Assembly: GCA_903899015.1 (NCBI GenBank)
Contig: CAIUHP010000076.1
Span: 1 to 64,000 of the forward strand
Direction of reading: 5' to 3'
Length of the DNA stretch: 64,000 nt
Source of the DNA: an uncultured Armatimonadota bacterium
GTDB lineage: Bacteria > Armatimonadota > Fimbriimonadia > Fimbriimonadales > Fimbriimonadaceae
How positions within the stretch are numbered: position 1 is the first letter of the stretch; each line of letters starts with the position of its first letter. Positions 17,624 through 26,078 of this stretch are shown here, piece by piece. The notes beneath the pieces are model-generated. The model worked only from the letters and a program-made list of their open reading frames with translations, was not told where the DNA came from and did not search any database. The position numbers and the translations under genes were made by a program.

Positions 17624-18094
17624 CTGTAAGGTTGGATGCGATCCATAGAAATTGGTTTCGAGGTTGTTTTTCAGTACATGGTTGGATGGATATACCTATG
17701 AGATTGTTTAGAGACTGAGCTTTGCCTCTATGCGGGTGCCGAATCAAAAAGTGATTATCGGGTCACGAGCCATTTCGCTTTACAGCCTGTTGTGTCAAGA
17801 GTGTTTTGATTGAGACCACAAACTTGGAGATTGCCATAACCTGGAGCTTTATCTGTCTCTAACGCTCTTATCTTCATCCATCGGTTTTCATTTGAGATCG
17901 ATGTTGTCCGATGTTCAAAGATCTTGCGGCGAAAGAGGTCATTGCGTCTTGAAACCTGTTGAAGCTCTCCCGTATTGGGGGCAAGGGATGGTCGATAAAT
18001 TCATAGCTTGGTTGTAACTAGACAGAAATTAAGGCTGGAAAGATAGTCTAGTCGGGCTGAACTGGAAAGCCCAACCTGGGTAGGCTCCGAGGGG
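17624..18094. other. Non-coding stretch of about 470 bases upstream of the barrel gene
   Basis: No open frame longer than a few dozen codons looks real, and no tRNA-like cloverleaf or repeat was found. A weak imperfect hairpin lies near 17739-17763 (CCGA-ATCA versus TGAT-TA-TCGG). The downstream 80 bases hold the inverted repeats listed separately. The region is AT-richer than the genes on either side and probably carries divergent promoters. Confidence 0.5.
18017..18072 (+). promoter_or_regulatory. Possible structured mRNA leader of the outer-membrane barrel gene
   Basis: Two consecutive inverted repeats: ACTAGAC (18017-18023) with GTCTAGT (18046-18052), and GGGCT (18054-18058) with AGCCC (18068-18072). 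They end 23 bases before the start codon at 18095. No known riboswitch consensus was recognised. It could instead be an operator or a thermosensor-like 5' UTR. Confidence 0.35.
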
Positions 18095-18835
18095 ATGCGT
18101 TGCTTTCGAGAATTAGTTGTAAGTTTCTGCCTATCGCTTTGCGCACTCTCCTTGGGACAACAGGACATTCGACTTCAGATTGAAGGAGGATATGCTTACC
18201 AGACTCGAAATACGTGCGCGATTCCGGCTGACAGTAACAAGTTCAGTTATCGCGACTTAATTGGACGCGGACCATTCAAATACGGTCGAGTCGAGGCTCT
18301 TTTTAATGATCATGAGAATTCCGGCTACCGCATTGCAGTGGTGCCGCTCTCAGTAAGCGGGGTCGGTCAGTTACCCAACGCCGTCACTTTTAGTGGAGTG
18401 AATTTTGCGGGAGGAGTCAACACGTTTGGCCGGTACACCTTTAATAACTATCGGTTCACTTGGTGGCACAAGTGGCGTCCTATCGATGGAGTCAATGTCC
18501 GCGCTGGCTGGACTCTATTTATTCGCGATGCGGATGTTGCTCTCAGTCAGGCGGGTAAATCCGCCTCTTTCTACAATCTTGGCCCGGTACCGTTGTTCTA
18601 CTTACTGGCGGAGAAGGACCTTTCCGACCGATTCGCAGCTGCGTTTGAGTTTGATGGACTCGTTGCACCGCAAGGTGGGGCGCTTGATCTCGGGTTGAAA
18701 ATGAGTTATCGCCTTAACTCGAACATAAATTTAACCGCAAACCTTCGTTATCTGGATGGAGGAACGGGTTCGGGAAGCGCCTACAGCTACGCGACGATCA
18801 ACTATCTCTCATTAGGTCTAGAGTTTAAGATTTAG
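18095..18835 (+). CDS. Outer-membrane beta-barrel protein
   Basis: 246 residues. The signal peptide ELVVSFCLSLCALSLG precedes alternating amphipathic strands rich in aromatic girdle residues (IQLEGGYAY-like start, FGRYTFNNYRFTWWHKWRP, LGLKMSYRLNSNINLTANLR) and ends in a strand finishing LSLGLEFKI, typical of OmpW/OmpA-like barrels inserted by BamA. About 10 strands would fit. CDS start: ATG after CGAGGGG. It is a probable outer-membrane porin-like or small receptor protein with unknown cargo, and it implies a diderm cell envelope. Confidence 0.7.
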   Translation: MRCFRELVVSFCLSLCALSLGQQDIRLQIEGGYAYQTRNTCAIPADSNKFSYRDLIGRGPFKYGRVEALFNDHENSGYRIAVVPLSVSGVGQLPNAVTFSGVNFAGGVNTFGRYTFNNYRFTWWHKWRPIDGVNVRAGWTLFIRDADVALSQAGKSASFYNLGPVPLFYLLAEKDLSDRFAAAFEFDGLVAPQGGALDLGLKMSYRLNSNINLTANLRYLDGGTGSGSAYSYATINYLSLGLEFKI

Positions 18836-18843
18836 TGCCATAC

Positions 18844-19227
18844 CTAGCGTTCCGCGTGAAGTCTAGCCAAGTGGTTTGAGGCGCCTCCGGGAAGCTTATC
18901 GTAAGGCTTGCCATCTTTTGTGATACGCCACCAAGGTAGTTGAAGTCCCCCTTCATTTTCCGCCGCGAAAGCGAGCCACTTCCAAATTTGGTTCACTTTG
19001 AACGGGCAGGTAGTTTCGGCTCCGTTTTCCTGTGCCAACTTGCTTCGCATTTGAGCGGTCGTCAATGTGGCCCCATAGGGAACTTGCTGAATCGCTGTGG
19101 CCACGTCTGAAACGCTCGGAATGAACATGGATTTGGCTCCAAATCTCTTTGCTTTCTGGCCATCTAATTCGTGACAAGACGACGGGTCCGAAGTTTGTAA
19201 TCTCTCCGTATATGTCATTAACTTCAT
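18844..19227 (-). CDS. Alkyltransferase-like (MGMT family) DNA-binding protein without the acceptor cysteine
   Basis: 127 residues matching a small MGMT-like family: KRFGAKSMFIPSVSDVATAI, QQVPYGATLTTAQMRSKLA, GAETTCPFKVNQIWKWLA. In true O6-alkylguanine methyltransferases the active motif is PCHR; here residues 98-101 read PWWR, with Trp where the acceptor Cys would be, the same change as in ATL proteins that flag alkylated bases for nucleotide excision repair. A role in sensing O6-alkylguanine is inferred. It is convergent with the barrel gene. Confidence 0.7.
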   Translation of the reverse strand: MKLMTYTERLQTSDPSSCHELDGQKAKRFGAKSMFIPSVSDVATAIQQVPYGATLTTAQMRSKLAQENGAETTCPFKVNQIWKWLAFAAENEGGLQLPWWRITKDGKPYDKLPGGASNHLARLHAER

Positions 19228-19562
19228 TATAGAACCGAGTCAGTTGATGCCCAAGTGCATCGCTGAGGGAACTTACAAGGTTGAGTAAAGTCAGAAAGTC
19301 GAGTCATTAAGGGACTTCACGTTTTCTAAATTAAGGGTTATTGGAATCGCTCGTTACGAGAAAATGGCGGCGATTGTAGGAATTTACGCGACGGTTCGAA
19401 GCAGTTTTCGTTTTAAGTTTTGCCTCAGCTTGGCCCGTTTCAAGACCGAGTTGAAGCTAGTACTTTTGCGAAGAGCACGTTATTTGCAGACGGGAATGTG
19501 CCGATAACAAATGCAAGTCAACTTGATGAATTAAGCGCGATCAAGCCGGAGAAACACATTCA
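19228..19562. other. Non-coding stretch of about 335 bases between divergent genes
   Basis: Lies between the divergent ATL-like gene and the histidine kinase. No credible open frame, tRNA or repeat is visible. It presumably holds promoters for both, but no convincing -35/-10 pair could be fixed by eye. Confidence 0.4.
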
Positions 19563-20717
19563 TTGAATCAAACAACGTTTTTTGCTTCAGGACCTCGAGA
19601 TACCACGGCAACAGTTGTCAACGAGGCGATCATGGTTTCTCGGGCTCAGATCGTGCAGCAACTCCTTGACGCGATTCCCGATGTCGCTCTCATCCTCAAT
19701 GACAAGCGGCAAATCGTGGCGGCTAATGAATATTGCCTAAAGGTCTTAGGCGTCCAATCGATCGCTGAGATTATCGGGAAGCGAACGGGGGAAGCAGTCA
19801 ATTGCCTGCACGCGTTTGAGGGTCCAATGGGATGTGGAACGTCAGAAGCTTGCCGAGATTGCGGAGCCGCTCATGCAATCCTGCGGTGCCTGAATAGCCA
19901 AGATAACGTGCAACGTGAATGTCACATCACAGCCATTCACGAGGGCCACAGTTCGTCGATGGAATTCTTAGCGAAAGCCAATTTCGTCCAGATTGGACCT
20001 TATCCCATGGTCTTGCTCGTCCTACGGGATATTAGTGCGGAGAAGAGGCGTCAGACGTTGGAAAGACTGTTTTTTCACGATGTCCTCAACACCGTTGGCG
20101 GAATGGCAGGGTTGGCAGACCTTATGGTCATCGGACCTTCTGATCGCGCTGGGGAATACGCGCAAACCATTCAACGACTTGCTTCTAACGTTGCGGAAGA
20201 AGTTTCAGCCTATCGGAATTTACTTCAAGCCGAAGCCGGCACGTTGAAACTAGACGTTAGTCGCGTGTCCATTTCAGAACTCTTTCAAGAGGTCATCGAA
20301 AGTTTGGCTCATCACCCCGTCAGTGCGGGCCGAAATTTGATGGTTGAGAGCCGACCGTCAGATTCCATTGAAACGGACCGGGTTCTCTTAAGGCGTGTTG
20401 TGAGCAACTTAGTTAAGAACGCAGTGGAAGCGGCTCCAAAGGGATCGGTCATTACTTTGTCGTCTCAGGTCACTGAAAATGGCCTGCTCATTTGCGTCAA
20501 CAATCCAGGCACGATGTCTGAGTCGGTTCAGCACCAGCTCTTTACTCGATCATTTACGACGAGTGGAGAACGCGGGAGGGGACTCGGCACCTATAGCATC
20601 AAACTTTTGACGGAGCGATACCTTAACGGTCACGTGACCTTCGAAAGTTCAGAAGGTACGGGGACGATCTTTAAAATTGAACTGGCGCCACTTGATCCAG
20701 ATTCACCCAAAATTTGA
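19563..20717 (+). CDS. PAS-domain sensor histidine kinase with cysteine cluster
   Basis: 384 residues, starting with TTG 19563 (an ATG at 19632 is an alternative). Cytoplasmic, with no membrane helix. The N-terminal PAS (about 30-160) contains Cys81, Cys91, Cys97 and Cys100 within CLHAFEGPMGCGTSEACRDC, able to bind a metal, FeS or heme-like ligand. Then come phospho-acceptor His172 (FFHDVLNTVGG), the ATP domain with N-box Asn282/Asn286 (NLVKNAVEAA), a G1 box lacking Asp (CVNNPGTM) and a G2 box GRGLGTYS. The divergent G1 is seen in a known subgroup of kinases. No response regulator adjoins. A likely redox or metal sensor; ligand unproven. Confidence 0.75.
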   Translation: MNQTTFFASGPRDTTATVVNEAIMVSRAQIVQQLLDAIPDVALILNDKRQIVAANEYCLKVLGVQSIAEIIGKRTGEAVNCLHAFEGPMGCGTSEACRDCGAAHAILRCLNSQDNVQRECHITAIHEGHSSSMEFLAKANFVQIGPYPMVLLVLRDISAEKRRQTLERLFFHDVLNTVGGMAGLADLMVIGPSDRAGEYAQTIQRLASNVAEEVSAYRNLLQAEAGTLKLDVSRVSISELFQEVIESLAHHPVSAGRNLMVESRPSDSIETDRVLLRRVVSNLVKNAVEAAPKGSVITLSSQVTENGLLICVNNPGTMSESVQHQLFTRSFTTSGERGRGLGTYSIKLLTERYLNGHVTFESSEGTGTIFKIELAPLDPDSPKI

Positions 20718-21077
20718 TCGCAAAACGATCGCTAAATCATTATTGGATCTCCCCGTGGTTGAGCGGTTAACTGGAATGGTTATACGAGAAATCTGCAAGT
20801 GCCATCCTAGGATTTACAGGGAGTTTAAAAATTTGAAACCTTATCCAATTTGGGTGCGAGGACATCGCCAGAAGCTGTAGACTTATAGGATCTAATCCAA
20901 GAATTGTCTCGCGGTGAAAATCCTGAAACGAGTGTGCCCTTAATTCTTGCGGCAACGAAGAATTGAATGCAGATGATGCTTTTTTAGTGTCGTTGGGTTT
21001 GAATTTGAAAGTTCAGCAAAGAATTGCGGCCTTTAGGCGTAAGGGAATTTAAACCGATTCAACTTGAAATCTTAAGC
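20718..21077. other. Non-coding stretch between kinase and TPR genes
   Basis: About 360 bases without a convincing gene (short frames inside lack a ribosome site and good codon pattern). A 5-bp hairpin GATCG/CGATC at 20716-20730 overlaps the kinase stop region and could mark its transcript end. A TTG-initiated extension of the TPR gene to 21024 is possible. Confidence 0.4.
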
Positions 21078-21911
21078 ATGCTAACGGAACAACCTTCAAT
21101 GGCGATCAATATCTTAGATCTTTGGGATTTTAGCCAACCGGCCCAAAGTGAAGAGAGATTTAATTCCCTTTTGTCTAATGCGCGTCCCAACGACCAGCTC
21201 ATTCTGAAAACTCAAATTGCTCGTACTTATGGGTTGAGGAAGGATTTTAAACGTGCGCGCGAAATTCTAACGGACGTTCTTCTACAACTTACCAACGCAA
21301 GCGCGGAGGCTGTAGTTCGATTTCATTTAGAGTGGGGAAGAACCCTTTGTTCAACCGCCCATGCGCCTGAATCCATGACCCAGATCGCCCGAGAGGAAGC
21401 CCGCCGGCACTATCTGAAAGCGATCGATCTGGCGAAAAGAAAGCAACTCGATTATTTGGCGATTGATGCTATGCACATGATGACGTTGGTTGATACCGAG
21501 CCCGAAGATCAGCTCAAGTGGAACCAAGAAGCGATTGCTTATATGGAAGCATCCACGCAAGCGGATTCAATGTTGTGGGAAGGATCTCTGCGCAACAATC
21601 TCGGATACGCCTTGAACTTAGCGGGTCGGCTAGATGAAGCAATGGAGCAGTTTGAACTCGCTCTGGCGGCGCGAGAAAAGCAGGGCAAAACCAAACCGAT
21701 TCGAATAGCCCATTGGATGATTGCCTGGAATCTGTTTGCGATGGGCAAGATCGACGAAGCGCTGTCGATTCAACATGTCCTTGAGCATGAATACGACGCG
21801 GAAGGTGAGCGTGATCTTTACGTCTACGAGCAGCTAGAGCTGCTTTATCGCGCCAAAGGCGATGAAGAGAAGGCGGAATTCTACGCTCAAAAGCACCGCG
21901 ACGCTTGGTAG
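21078..21911 (+). CDS. TPR (tetratricopeptide repeat) protein
   Basis: 277 residues from ATG 21078; TTG 21024 and ATG 21099 are alternatives, and no start has a strong ribosome site. The body is helix pairs of TPR type: LKTQIARTYGLRKDFKRARE, EARRHYLKAIDLAKRKQ, LRNNLGYALNLAGRLDEAME, WMIAWNLFAMGKIDEALS, YEQLELLYRAKGDEEKAEF. It is cytoplasmic, with no signal. It is probably a scaffold. Position downstream of the sensor kinase is suggestive, but 360 bases separate them. Confidence 0.65.
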   Translation: MLTEQPSMAINILDLWDFSQPAQSEERFNSLLSNARPNDQLILKTQIARTYGLRKDFKRAREILTDVLLQLTNASAEAVVRFHLEWGRTLCSTAHAPESMTQIAREEARRHYLKAIDLAKRKQLDYLAIDAMHMMTLVDTEPEDQLKWNQEAIAYMEASTQADSMLWEGSLRNNLGYALNLAGRLDEAMEQFELALAAREKQGKTKPIRIAHWMIAWNLFAMGKIDEALSIQHVLEHEYDAEGERDLYVYEQLELLYRAKGDEEKAEFYAQKHRDAW

Positions 21912-22109
21912 AAATCGCATCCTTTAACCCATACCAATAGCGAACAGATCACGGGAATCGGCCCCAGATCTTGGTCAACGAATCACGCGACTATAACGTC
22001 TCATTGGCATGAGCTCAGAAGACTTAAGCGGACAGGTGATTCTTCGTGAATTGTTGGGTCAAATTCCCATTCGCCGCTTCGAATCGTTAAACTCTTGGAC
22101 GCGAGTCAC

Positions 22110-23108
22110 ATGTTTATTCTAGGCCTTTATACATCCCCCACCCTGCATCTGAACCCATCAAATTCCGTCGTAACGGCATTCAAAAACGACTTTCATTTAC
22201 GGCGATCGGATTCACCGACTTCTTGGATCGATCCTGCTATTTCGAAGGCATTGGATATTCTCATTTACACCGGATATTCGAATTTCAATAGCAAATCGCG
22301 AGCGACGGAAGCTCAGAAGAGAGCTTGGGTAAAGCCGTTCGAAGATGCTATTCGTTTCCCCGGACAGCCGGAGCCAATGGCAACCGAATTTCGCTCCCTT
22401 TCTGTGGATGTCACACTTACTGGAGGATACAAATTCGTGGTCGCAAGGATGGGTGCCGTAACACGAACTGCCATGTTTCACCTACATGGTCATCGATTAA
22501 ACTTGCCTGCGAAGTTCAACTGGAACTCGCCTTGGGATGTTTCAGTTCAATCACTGCAAAACAGCGTCTTGCTTTTTGATGAATACACCATTCAGGCAGC
22601 GTCGATGTGGCTCAGCCGCCGATGGGAATTTCTGAAAGTGTCCGGTAACAGAGTCTCAATTGTCGGTCGATTTGAAGGTCCAAGTACACTCGACGCCCCT
22701 GAAACCGAAATTGAAGGAAGTCGAGCAGCGGTTTATACCCTTGCCAATCCAAGAACCTTTATTTCTCACGGATTCGTACTGGGACGAAGGACGGTAATCA
22801 ACACTTCTCGGGCGCACATCCAAGTGGCGGGAACTGAATTCCTTCAGCCAGAGTTACAAGCAGTTGATCAAGCCATTGAAAGGGCTTGGCATTCTAAACG
22901 GCAATCAACACTGCAAGCAAAGATCGTTCGCCTGTGGCCGAAGCAACCCGATCTTGAGAAAGTGGAGCTTGAAAAGTGGACGCTGAAGAAACGAGGTGGA
23001 TCGGCTTTCATGACTCTAAATGGAAACGTGGAGTTTGAAGTCAAGAAATCAACCCAAGGAATGCGTGTCGTTGGAGTGAAGAAGTTGGTCAGCACGCCAA
23101 ATAAGTAA
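22110..23108 (+). CDS. Hypothetical protein, unknown family
   Basis: 332 residues from ATG 22110 (a TTG at 22095 is possible). No signal peptide or membrane helix is evident; the sequence is beta-rich with blocks such as LTGGYKFVVARMGAVTRTAM, VSIVGRFEGPSTLDAPETEI and RTFISHGFVLGRRTVINTS. A basic, lysine-rich C-terminal region (LEKWTLKKRGGSAFMTLNG) follows. No recognised motif. It is convergent with the GNAT gene that ends the glycosidase operon. Confidence 0.5.
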   Translation: MFILGLYTSPTLHLNPSNSVVTAFKNDFHLRRSDSPTSWIDPAISKALDILIYTGYSNFNSKSRATEAQKRAWVKPFEDAIRFPGQPEPMATEFRSLSVDVTLTGGYKFVVARMGAVTRTAMFHLHGHRLNLPAKFNWNSPWDVSVQSLQNSVLLFDEYTIQAASMWLSRRWEFLKVSGNRVSIVGRFEGPSTLDAPETEIEGSRAAVYTLANPRTFISHGFVLGRRTVINTSRAHIQVAGTEFLQPELQAVDQAIERAWHSKRQSTLQAKIVRLWPKQPDLEKVELEKWTLKKRGGSAFMTLNGNVEFEVKKSTQGMRVVGVKKLVSTPNK

Positions 23109-23132
23109 CGCCAAGTGGACCGAATGATCGGG

Positions 23133-23600
23133 CTATTGCAAAGCTTTTCGCATGCAAACGCTGTCATCAACGCCTTCATAGGGAGGGAAGTTTGGTGTGA
23201 CTTGGTATCCAGAAGTTTGATAAAGATTCACGGCGGTTTCGAGGCGTTTGCTTGTCTCAAGTCGAGCGCTTTGAAAATCTAATTCCGTTGCCCAAGCTTC
23301 CAATTCCGCAAGAACCATCCTGCCAACTCCTTTCCCGCGTTGGTCAGGATGAACATACATCCGTTTGATTTCCACATGCTTAGGATCGATTGCTTTGAAC
23401 GCACCACAACCGACGGGAATGTCGTTTTGAAGCGCGACGACAACGTTGCGGATGAGGTCGACCGAGTTATGAGGTGCGTAGAAGGCATCCATTTCTCCGT
23501 TCAAAATCGACAGAAAAGCAGTGAGCTCTTTTATCAACTCACCAAACCGTTCATCTGATGAATCCGTGCGAATGAGGATGATGTCAGCCATGGATGTCAT
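23133..23600 (-). CDS. GNAT family N-acetyltransferase
   Basis: 155 residues of the Gcn5-related acetyltransferase fold. Motif A is VEIKRMYVHPDQRGKGVGRM, where RGKGVG is the acetyl-CoA pyrophosphate loop; the later SARLETSKRLETAVNLY helix with Tyr (NLYQTSGY) fits the catalytic Tyr region. It transfers acetyl to an amine; the substrate is unknown. The start ATG at 23600 overlaps the fucosidase stop (ATGA), so it is the last cistron of the GH3-NAT-GH29-GNAT operon, translationally coupled. Confidence 0.8.
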   Translation of the reverse strand: MTSMADIILIRTDSSDERFGELIKELTAFLSILNGEMDAFYAPHNSVDLIRNVVVALQNDIPVGCGAFKAIDPKHVEIKRMYVHPDQRGKGVGRMVLAELEAWATELDFQSARLETSKRLETAVNLYQTSGYQVTPNFPPYEGVDDSVCMRKALQ

Positions 23601-25231
23601 TTTAGTGGAACGAGCGAAATGGCATTTACGGCCGCACTTAGGCCAATTCCTTTTTCGAATGGCTCAACGGGTGAAATGGTAATTTCAGTCGGAGTATTGG
23701 CCAGAAGTTCAATGGTGCCTAGGTCAATCGCGCCCAAGGTCGGAATGACAAATTGGATGCGGCTGCCAATCTTAATTTGAACGGGGGCATTGTGGAGAAT
23801 ATCCGCTAATTCAAGTGAGACTTGGTAGGTTCCTGCCGCGGAAGGCGGCAAGGCCCACCTCATCTTGTAGAGCTTGGGAGGATCGTAATAGCCCCTACCG
23901 TTACGATGGCTAAAGGTGTCGGCTGAATCCTGACGAAGCATCCATCCGCCGTCGTCATCCGGGGAAAGGGCAGGTGCTTGAATCTCAGGCAACCCATCTA
24001 GCTCGATGACTACGACCGGTATGAGACTGGTGGGGACTTCCTCTCCCACCTCAATCTCAGCCCCGTAAGTGGAATTTCGAATGACGAGAGACCTACTGCT
24101 ATTGCCTAGCCACCTAGCGGAAAGGATCTTGTTGGTGAGTCCAGGTAGTACCAATCGACCATCCTTCGGATTCGACAAGAGGAATAGATAGAGCCTGTTG
24201 CCACAGGTGGTTGCGGCGCCAAAATCAAGATTCCGGAATGGTTGCGGAGAAGTGCCTTCGATGGCTTCTTGGTTCTCGGCTAGCCAAGCTCCCATGTCGC
24301 GTAAAACATCCTCTTCGAACTCGACTATCGAGCCGTCTCCTCTAGGTCCGATATTGAGCAGATAATTGCCACCTCGACTCACCACCCGAATCAAGTTCTT
24401 TAGGTGTTCTTTCGTTTTGGAAGCGAGATCATCATGTTTCTGCCAAGATCGGTAGCCCCACGTCTCGTGATAGATTGAGGCAGGTGATTGCCAAGGTTCT
24501 TCCAAAGGGTAGGGAGGAATTTCGTTATCACCCATAACCGTAAAGTCGCCTTGGTAGTTGAAAACTCGGCCGCTGACCATCGCCTCTGGTTGATGTTCGT
24601 GGACCTTGTCTGCAAAAAGCTCACTTTGATCCAGCGTAGGACTACCCATGTCGAACCAAACCTCTGAAATCGAGCCGTACTTGGTCATCAACTCGGTAAG
24701 TTGGTTGGCGTTAAATGCGGCATGAGCTTCGGGAATAAGGTTGTCGTTTCGGATTCCTCCTTCATCATCAAAGTCCATGCCCGTTCCACCCTCAAAGTGC
24801 CAGTCAATCGTCGAGAAGTAGACTCCAAATTCGAGGCCGCCTCGCTTGCATGCATCGGCCAGCCCTTCTACGATGTCCTTTCCGTACGGCGTTGACGAAA
24901 CAACGTTAAAATCGGAGTAAGCAGTTTCGAACAGACTGAATCCATCGTGATGCTTGGAAGTGATCACGATGAACTTCATCCCAGCCGCTTTAGCAAGTGC
25001 GACAACGGCATCTGGATCCCACAAAACGGGGTTGAAGTCGTTCGCTAATTTTGCGTAGTCACAATTGGGAATTCGGGCATGCGCTTGAATCTGTTCGTTG
25101 TAGCCCGAGATCGGTTTGCCTTCCCAAACTCCACCCAAAAGTGAGTAGAGGCCCCAGTGAATGAAAAGTCCGAACCGGCGATTCTGCCACGATTCAATCG
25201 TCGACGGAGTGGGGCGTTTGGGGCGGCTCAT
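23597..25231 (-). CDS. Alpha-L-fucosidase, glycoside hydrolase family 29
   Basis: 544 residues from ATG 25231, which lies 17 bases after the NAT stop. GH29 hallmarks: RRFGLFIHWGLYSLLGG (residues 18-34), SKHHDGFSLFETAYSDFNVV (93-111) and the nucleophile Asp194 in SEVWFDMGSP. A C-terminal beta-sandwich (about 350-544) is also typical. No signal peptide was found, so the enzyme is probably cytoplasmic and acts on imported fuco-oligosaccharides, unless exported another way. An upstream in-frame extension to 25348 is rejected because it overlaps the NAT gene. Confidence 0.9.
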   Translation of the reverse strand: MSRPKRPTPSTIESWQNRRFGLFIHWGLYSLLGGVWEGKPISGYNEQIQAHARIPNCDYAKLANDFNPVLWDPDAVVALAKAAGMKFIVITSKHHDGFSLFETAYSDFNVVSSTPYGKDIVEGLADACKRGGLEFGVYFSTIDWHFEGGTGMDFDDEGGIRNDNLIPEAHAAFNANQLTELMTKYGSISEVWFDMGSPTLDQSELFADKVHEHQPEAMVSGRVFNYQGDFTVMGDNEIPPYPLEEPWQSPASIYHETWGYRSWQKHDDLASKTKEHLKNLIRVVSRGGNYLLNIGPRGDGSIVEFEEDVLRDMGAWLAENQEAIEGTSPQPFRNLDFGAATTCGNRLYLFLLSNPKDGRLVLPGLTNKILSARWLGNSSRSLVIRNSTYGAEIEVGEEVPTSLIPVVVIELDGLPEIQAPALSPDDDGGWMLRQDSADTFSHRNGRGYYDPPKLYKMRWALPPSAAGTYQVSLELADILHNAPVQIKIGSRIQFVIPTLGAIDLGTIELLANTPTEITISPVEPFEKGIGLSAAVNAISLVPLK

Positions 25232-25247
25232 TGGTTCGAAATCTACC

Positions 25248-26075
25248 CTAATCGGTCGGCCAAGGTTGGGGACCGGTGCCAAAACGGGTGCCCGCCGGAA
25301 ATTCCATTCCGAACTGATTCGCCAAAATCTCAAGGAGGTGTTCGGCACTTGTGATGGTGATTTGGTTCAGCACCTCGGAGCCGCGCCGATGGGTGAATCG
25401 ATCATTCAATATCCCGAATCTCTCCCCGTTGGGTAGAGCTATTGCGCAGTTCAACCGTTGACTAAACTTAGATTTTGGACTCGAACTGGTCCACCAGTTA
25501 CCCACCTCACGGTCGATAAAGGGCATTTCTTCACCTGTGAACTCATAAACATCGACCCAGGTCGTACCTGTCCAAGCTTGGTGAAAGTATCGTCCTTCTT
25601 CGTGCACGATGCGGCGCCTTTCGTGGAGCGTCTCTTGCTCGATATCCAAAACGAGTCGAATCGGCGAAGTGAGCGTGAAGCCACCTACTCCAACGTCAAA
25701 AAGCCATTCTTCACCCTCAAGTTCGACGCATACAAAGAGGTGTGTCCTAGCTGGCAAGACATCGCGAGTCGAATCAAGCCGGACACGTCCTGCCATCGAT
25801 CTTGCGTTGAAGCCTATCTGCTGAAGGACTCCAAGCGCGAGGCTGTTTTGCTCGAAGCAATAACCCCCTTTTCGATCCGTCACGAGCTTTTGTTGAATCG
25901 CCTCCAGCTCAAGATGAATGCCTTTTCCCTGCAAGACACTCAAATTTTCGAACGGAATGGAGCAGGCGTGTCGTAGCGCCAGGGCTTCTAAAACTGGTCG
26001 AGTAGGCTCCAGCGCACCGTAATACCCGATGCGCTTCACATACGCTTCTAAATCATAGGTTTCTTCGGAATTCAT
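25248..26075 (-). CDS. Arylamine N-acetyltransferase (NAT)
   Basis: 275 residues, standard length for bacterial NAT. The complete catalytic triad is seen: Cys73 (RKGGYCFEQN), His112 (PARTHLFVCV) and Asp127 (WLFDVGVGG). NAT transfers acetyl from acetyl-CoA to aromatic amines or hydrazines, and some relatives close amide rings in antibiotic biosynthesis. It starts 3 bases after the GH3 stop and ends 16 bases before the GH29 start, so it sits inside a glycosidase operon, an unusual setting that raises the question of its substrate. Confidence 0.9.
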   Translation of the reverse strand: MNSEETYDLEAYVKRIGYYGALEPTRPVLEALALRHACSIPFENLSVLQGKGIHLELEAIQQKLVTDRKGGYCFEQNSLALGVLQQIGFNARSMAGRVRLDSTRDVLPARTHLFVCVELEGEEWLFDVGVGGFTLTSPIRLVLDIEQETLHERRRIVHEEGRYFHQAWTGTTWVDVYEFTGEEMPFIDREVGNWWTSSSPKSKFSQRLNCAIALPNGERFGILNDRFTHRRGSEVLNQITITSAEHLLEILANQFGMEFPAGTRFGTGPQPWPTD

Positions 26076-26078
26076 GGT

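Noticed and set aside
17624-18094. c-di-GMP, SAM or TPP riboswitch upstream of the barrel gene
   Set aside because: The conserved core bases of these classes were not found.
20677-20880. Short frame after the histidine kinase
   Set aside because: It overlaps the kinase end, and codon choice and lack of a ribosome site argue against it.
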